This document shows positions 61,991-64,000 of a DNA stretch of 64,000 nt, one piece after another. The stretch is from Flagellimonas amoyensis (lineage in GTDB: Bacteria > Bacteroidota > Bacteroidia > Flavobacteriales > Flavobacteriaceae): contig NZ_QBUK01000006.1 in the NCBI RefSeq assembly GCF_003058265.1, positions 186,001-250,000 on the forward strand. Direction: 5' to 3'. Positions within the stretch are counted from its first letter, which is position 1. Each line of letters begins with the position of its first letter. The position numbers and the translations under genes were made by a program. The notes beneath the pieces were generated by a model. That model saw only the letters and a program-made list of their open reading frames with translations, did no database searches and had not been told where the DNA came from.

Positions 61991-63730
61991 ATGACACGAA
62001 AACACCTTTTGGCCTGCGCCTTTCTGATCAGCACGTTTTCCCTGTTCGCACAAACCTACATCACCCATGTGACCGTGGCCGATGTGGAAAAACAACGGTT
62101 GTTGCCCGATCAGACCGTGGTGATCACCGATGGCCTGATCTCCAGCATCAAAAAAAGCAGTACCGTTAAAATCCCACAAAATGCGACCGTAATCGACGGA
62201 CGGGGCAAGTTCCTTTTTCCCGGACTTGTGGATGCCCATATCCATTTCTCCCAAAACGGAGGGCTGTACACTCGCCCGGATGCCATCGACCTGAGAAAAT
62301 ATATGGACTACAACAACGAGATTGCACTTGCAAGATCTGACATGGAGACCAAATTGAGGCGATACCTCCAAAACGGGATCACCACGGTGGTGGATGTGGG
62401 CTCGTCGTTCAACCTGCTCGACGCAAGAAATGGTTTCAAGGATAATGCCACTACGGCCCAAATATTTATGACGGGGCCTTTATTGACCACTTATGAGCCA
62501 GCAGCTTTGGCAAACCTCGGAAATGACGGCGTATTTACCTTGACAAAGACCATTGAAGAAGGCATTAAAGGCGTTCAGCAACAATTGCCCCACCAACCGG
62601 ACTTTATCAAAATATGGTACATCGCAGGGGCGGACGGATTGAGTGTTGAAGAAAGTGCGCGCAAAAACCTGCCTATTGTAAATGCAATCATTGAAGAGGC
62701 CCACAAGCACAATTTGAAGGTGGCAGTCCATGCCACGGAACGGATCACCGCCCAATTGGCCGTTGAAAATGGCGCCGATTTTTTGGTCCATAGTGTGGAT
62801 GACGAGGTGATAACGGATGATTTTGTGGCTTTGCTGAAGAAAAACAACGTGGCCCTCTGCCCTACGCTGGTCGTTCCAAGTGGGTACATGGACACCTTTG
62901 GCCAAAAACTGGAGCTTGGCACCCACGACCTTCAAAAAGCCGACCCCTACCAATTGGGAACGCTGCTGGACCTGAAACACCTGCCCGAAACCTCACTCAT
63001 CGAGAACTATAAAAAATATGCAAACGACCCGAAGAATGTTGAAAAACTCCAAAAGAGCGATTCCATCTCCAGGGTCAACCTGAAAAAATTGTCCGATGCG
63101 GGCGTTTTGATCGTGACCGGAACGGATGCTGGAAATATTGGCACATTGCACACCTCGTCCTACCTGCCCGAACTGAAGGCCATGCAAGAGAGCGGTATGA
63201 GCAATTGGAAAATCATGCAGGCCTCCACCGTAAACGGAGCAAAGCTCTTTGGCAAGGAAAATGAGTTTGGAACGGTGACTACAGGAAAAAAGGCCAATCT
63301 TTTGCTCTTGGATGCGAACCCCATCGTGGACATCGAAAATGTGACCCAAATACATACGGTCTTCAACCAAGGAGAGGCTTTCAAGCCCAACGACCTCTTG
63401 CAAGATTCCCCGACCGATTTGGCCCAACGACAACTGAACGCCTATAATTTGGGGGACATCGAGGCCTTTCTAGAACCCTATGCCGAGGATGTGGAAGTCT
63501 ATGCTTTCCCCGACCAACTGCTCTATAAGGGCAAAGAAACGATGAGGGGACAGTATGCCCAAATGTTCAAAAACACCCCAGACCTGCATTGTGAACTCAA
63601 GGAACGGATTGTTCAGGGTAATGTGGTGATTGACAAAGAGCGGGTTCAATTTGGCACGGAAACCGTCGAGGCGGTCGCCATGTACCACGTTGAAAACGGG
63701 AAAATCAAGAAAGTATATTTTATTCAATAA
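61991..63730 (+). CDS. Amidohydrolase with C-terminal NTF2-like domain, exported
   Basis: 579 residues. Signal peptide 'MTRKHLLACAFLISTFSLFAQ' fixes the start. Imidazolonepropionase-like amidohydrolase: metal ligands in 'FPGLVDAHIHFSQ', 'KVAVHATERITAQLAVENGADFLVHSVDDEV' (pieces: AVHATER, LVHSVDDE) and 'VTGTDAGNIGTLH'. The last ~105 residues are a SnoaL/NTF2-like domain ('RQLNAYNLGDIEAFLEPYAE'). The fused NTF2 domain is uncommon. Substrate unknown, likely a cyclic amide or peptide-derived compound outside the cytoplasm. Confidence 0.88.
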   Translation: MTRKHLLACAFLISTFSLFAQTYITHVTVADVEKQRLLPDQTVVITDGLISSIKKSSTVKIPQNATVIDGRGKFLFPGLVDAHIHFSQNGGLYTRPDAIDLRKYMDYNNEIALARSDMETKLRRYLQNGITTVVDVGSSFNLLDARNGFKDNATTAQIFMTGPLLTTYEPAALANLGNDGVFTLTKTIEEGIKGVQQQLPHQPDFIKIWYIAGADGLSVEESARKNLPIVNAIIEEAHKHNLKVAVHATERITAQLAVENGADFLVHSVDDEVITDDFVALLKKNNVALCPTLVVPSGYMDTFGQKLELGTHDLQKADPYQLGTLLDLKHLPETSLIENYKKYANDPKNVEKLQKSDSISRVNLKKLSDAGVLIVTGTDAGNIGTLHTSSYLPELKAMQESGMSNWKIMQASTVNGAKLFGKENEFGTVTTGKKANLLLLDANPIVDIENVTQIHTVFNQGEAFKPNDLLQDSPTDLAQRQLNAYNLGDIEAFLEPYAEDVEVYAFPDQLLYKGKETMRGQYAQMFKNTPDLHCELKERIVQGNVVIDKERVQFGTETVEAVAMYHVENGKIKKVYFIQ

Positions 63731-63741
63731 GAAAACAAGGC

Positions 63742-64000
63742 ATGAAAACCATCTCCATCACCCTATTTGCTACACTGCTTTTGATGGGCTGTGGCAATTC
63801 CACCCCAAAAGAAACCACCGAAAAACAGGAAGAGACCGTGAAAAAAACTGAAGATACCACCACCCGTCAGTTGCGCCATGTGGTGCTGTTCAAATTTAAG
63901 GAGACCTCTACCGCCGACGATATTGAGCAGGTAAAACAGGCCTTTGATGCCCTGCCCTCAAAAATTCCGCTCATCAAAGGGTATGAATGGGGACTGAACA
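63742..64000 (+). CDS. Dabb (stress-responsive A/B barrel) domain lipoprotein, 3' end cut
   Basis: Only 86 codons lie in the window. Lipoprotein signal 'MKTISITLFATLLLMGCGN', a Glu/Lys/Thr linker, then 'RHVVLFKFKETSTADDIEQV' and 'LPSKIPLIKGYEWGLN', the start of a Dabb dimeric alpha-beta barrel. It begins 11 bases after the amidohydrolase stop, so the two may be co-transcribed. Function unknown. Confidence 0.85.
   Translation, partial: MKTISITLFATLLLMGCGNSTPKETTEKQEETVKKTEDTTTRQLRHVVLFKFKETSTADDIEQVKQAFDALPSKIPLIKGYEWGLN

Overview
The window looks like chromosome from a marine member of the Flavobacteriaceae (Bacteroidota), possibly close to Muricauda/Allomuricauda. The genus is an inference. 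The family assignment rests on a GldA gliding-motility ATPase, DUF2807 'head GIN' adhesins, DUF5686 and TonB-type envelope proteins, a HEPN-tailed sulfite reductase, frequent TTG/GTG starts with almost no Shine-Dalgarno sequences, Bacteroidota-type -7 boxes (TANNTTTG), and dispersed palindromes with the core TTCGACTACGCTCAG. I found no rRNA, tRNA, insertion sequence, phage gene or CRISPR array.

Layout. 1-7.3 kb: the end of an ECF sigma factor, then a polyprenyl synthase, rlmN, queA, aroA, a MazG-like hydrolase, dtd and rsgA, all on the minus strand. 7.3-8.5 kb: two small envelope proteins. 8.7-12.75 kb: an aromatic amino acid operon (pheA, aminotransferase, tyrA, DAHP synthase/chorismate mutase) preceded by an unannotated 23-codon leader peptide rich in Phe and Tyr codons and a transcription terminator that touches the pheA start; this is a textbook attenuator. 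13-18.9 kb: gldA, a truncated globin, a PLP decarboxylase, a serine hydrolase, a lipoprotein adhesin and a PagL-like deacylase. 18.9-24.3 kb: metF and a split methionine synthase with a lipoprotein gene between its halves, led by a SAM-I (S-box) riboswitch. 24.4-27.6 kb: SDR, AraC regulator and a kelch-like lipoprotein. 27.7-35.5 kb: the assimilatory sulfate operon (Rrf2 regulator, DUF2061, cysH, cysD, cysN, sulfite reductase, uroporphyrinogen methyltransferase, flavin reductase), with a pair of 17-bp repeats flanking the promoter. 35.6-42.2 kb: metZ, a GIY-YIG nuclease gene bracketed by palindromic repeats, a metX-thrA fusion, and metY behind a second SAM-I riboswitch. 42.3-45.8 kb: a CocE-type hydrolase and metK, the latter behind what reads as a SAM-II-class riboswitch with its own promoter. 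45.9-57.1 kb: deoxynucleoside kinase, PAP2 phosphatase, TonB, membrane and soluble pyrophosphatases side by side, a DUF5686 protein, pdhB and etfBA. 57.2-64 kb: bifunctional nuclease, nucleoside transporter, four-helix-bundle protein, thyA, carboxypeptidase-like protein, amidohydrolase and a partial Dabb lipoprotein.

The dominant theme is sulfur and methionine metabolism: sulfate is activated and reduced (cysDN, cysH, sir with its reductase and siroheme enzyme), homoserine is made and acylated by one fused protein, sulfide is captured by MetY/MetZ, homocysteine is methylated by MetF/MetH and activated by MetK. Three SAM riboswitches of two apparent classes sit on three transcription units in about 22 kb, and a separate ribosome-stalling attenuator controls the Phe/Tyr branch.
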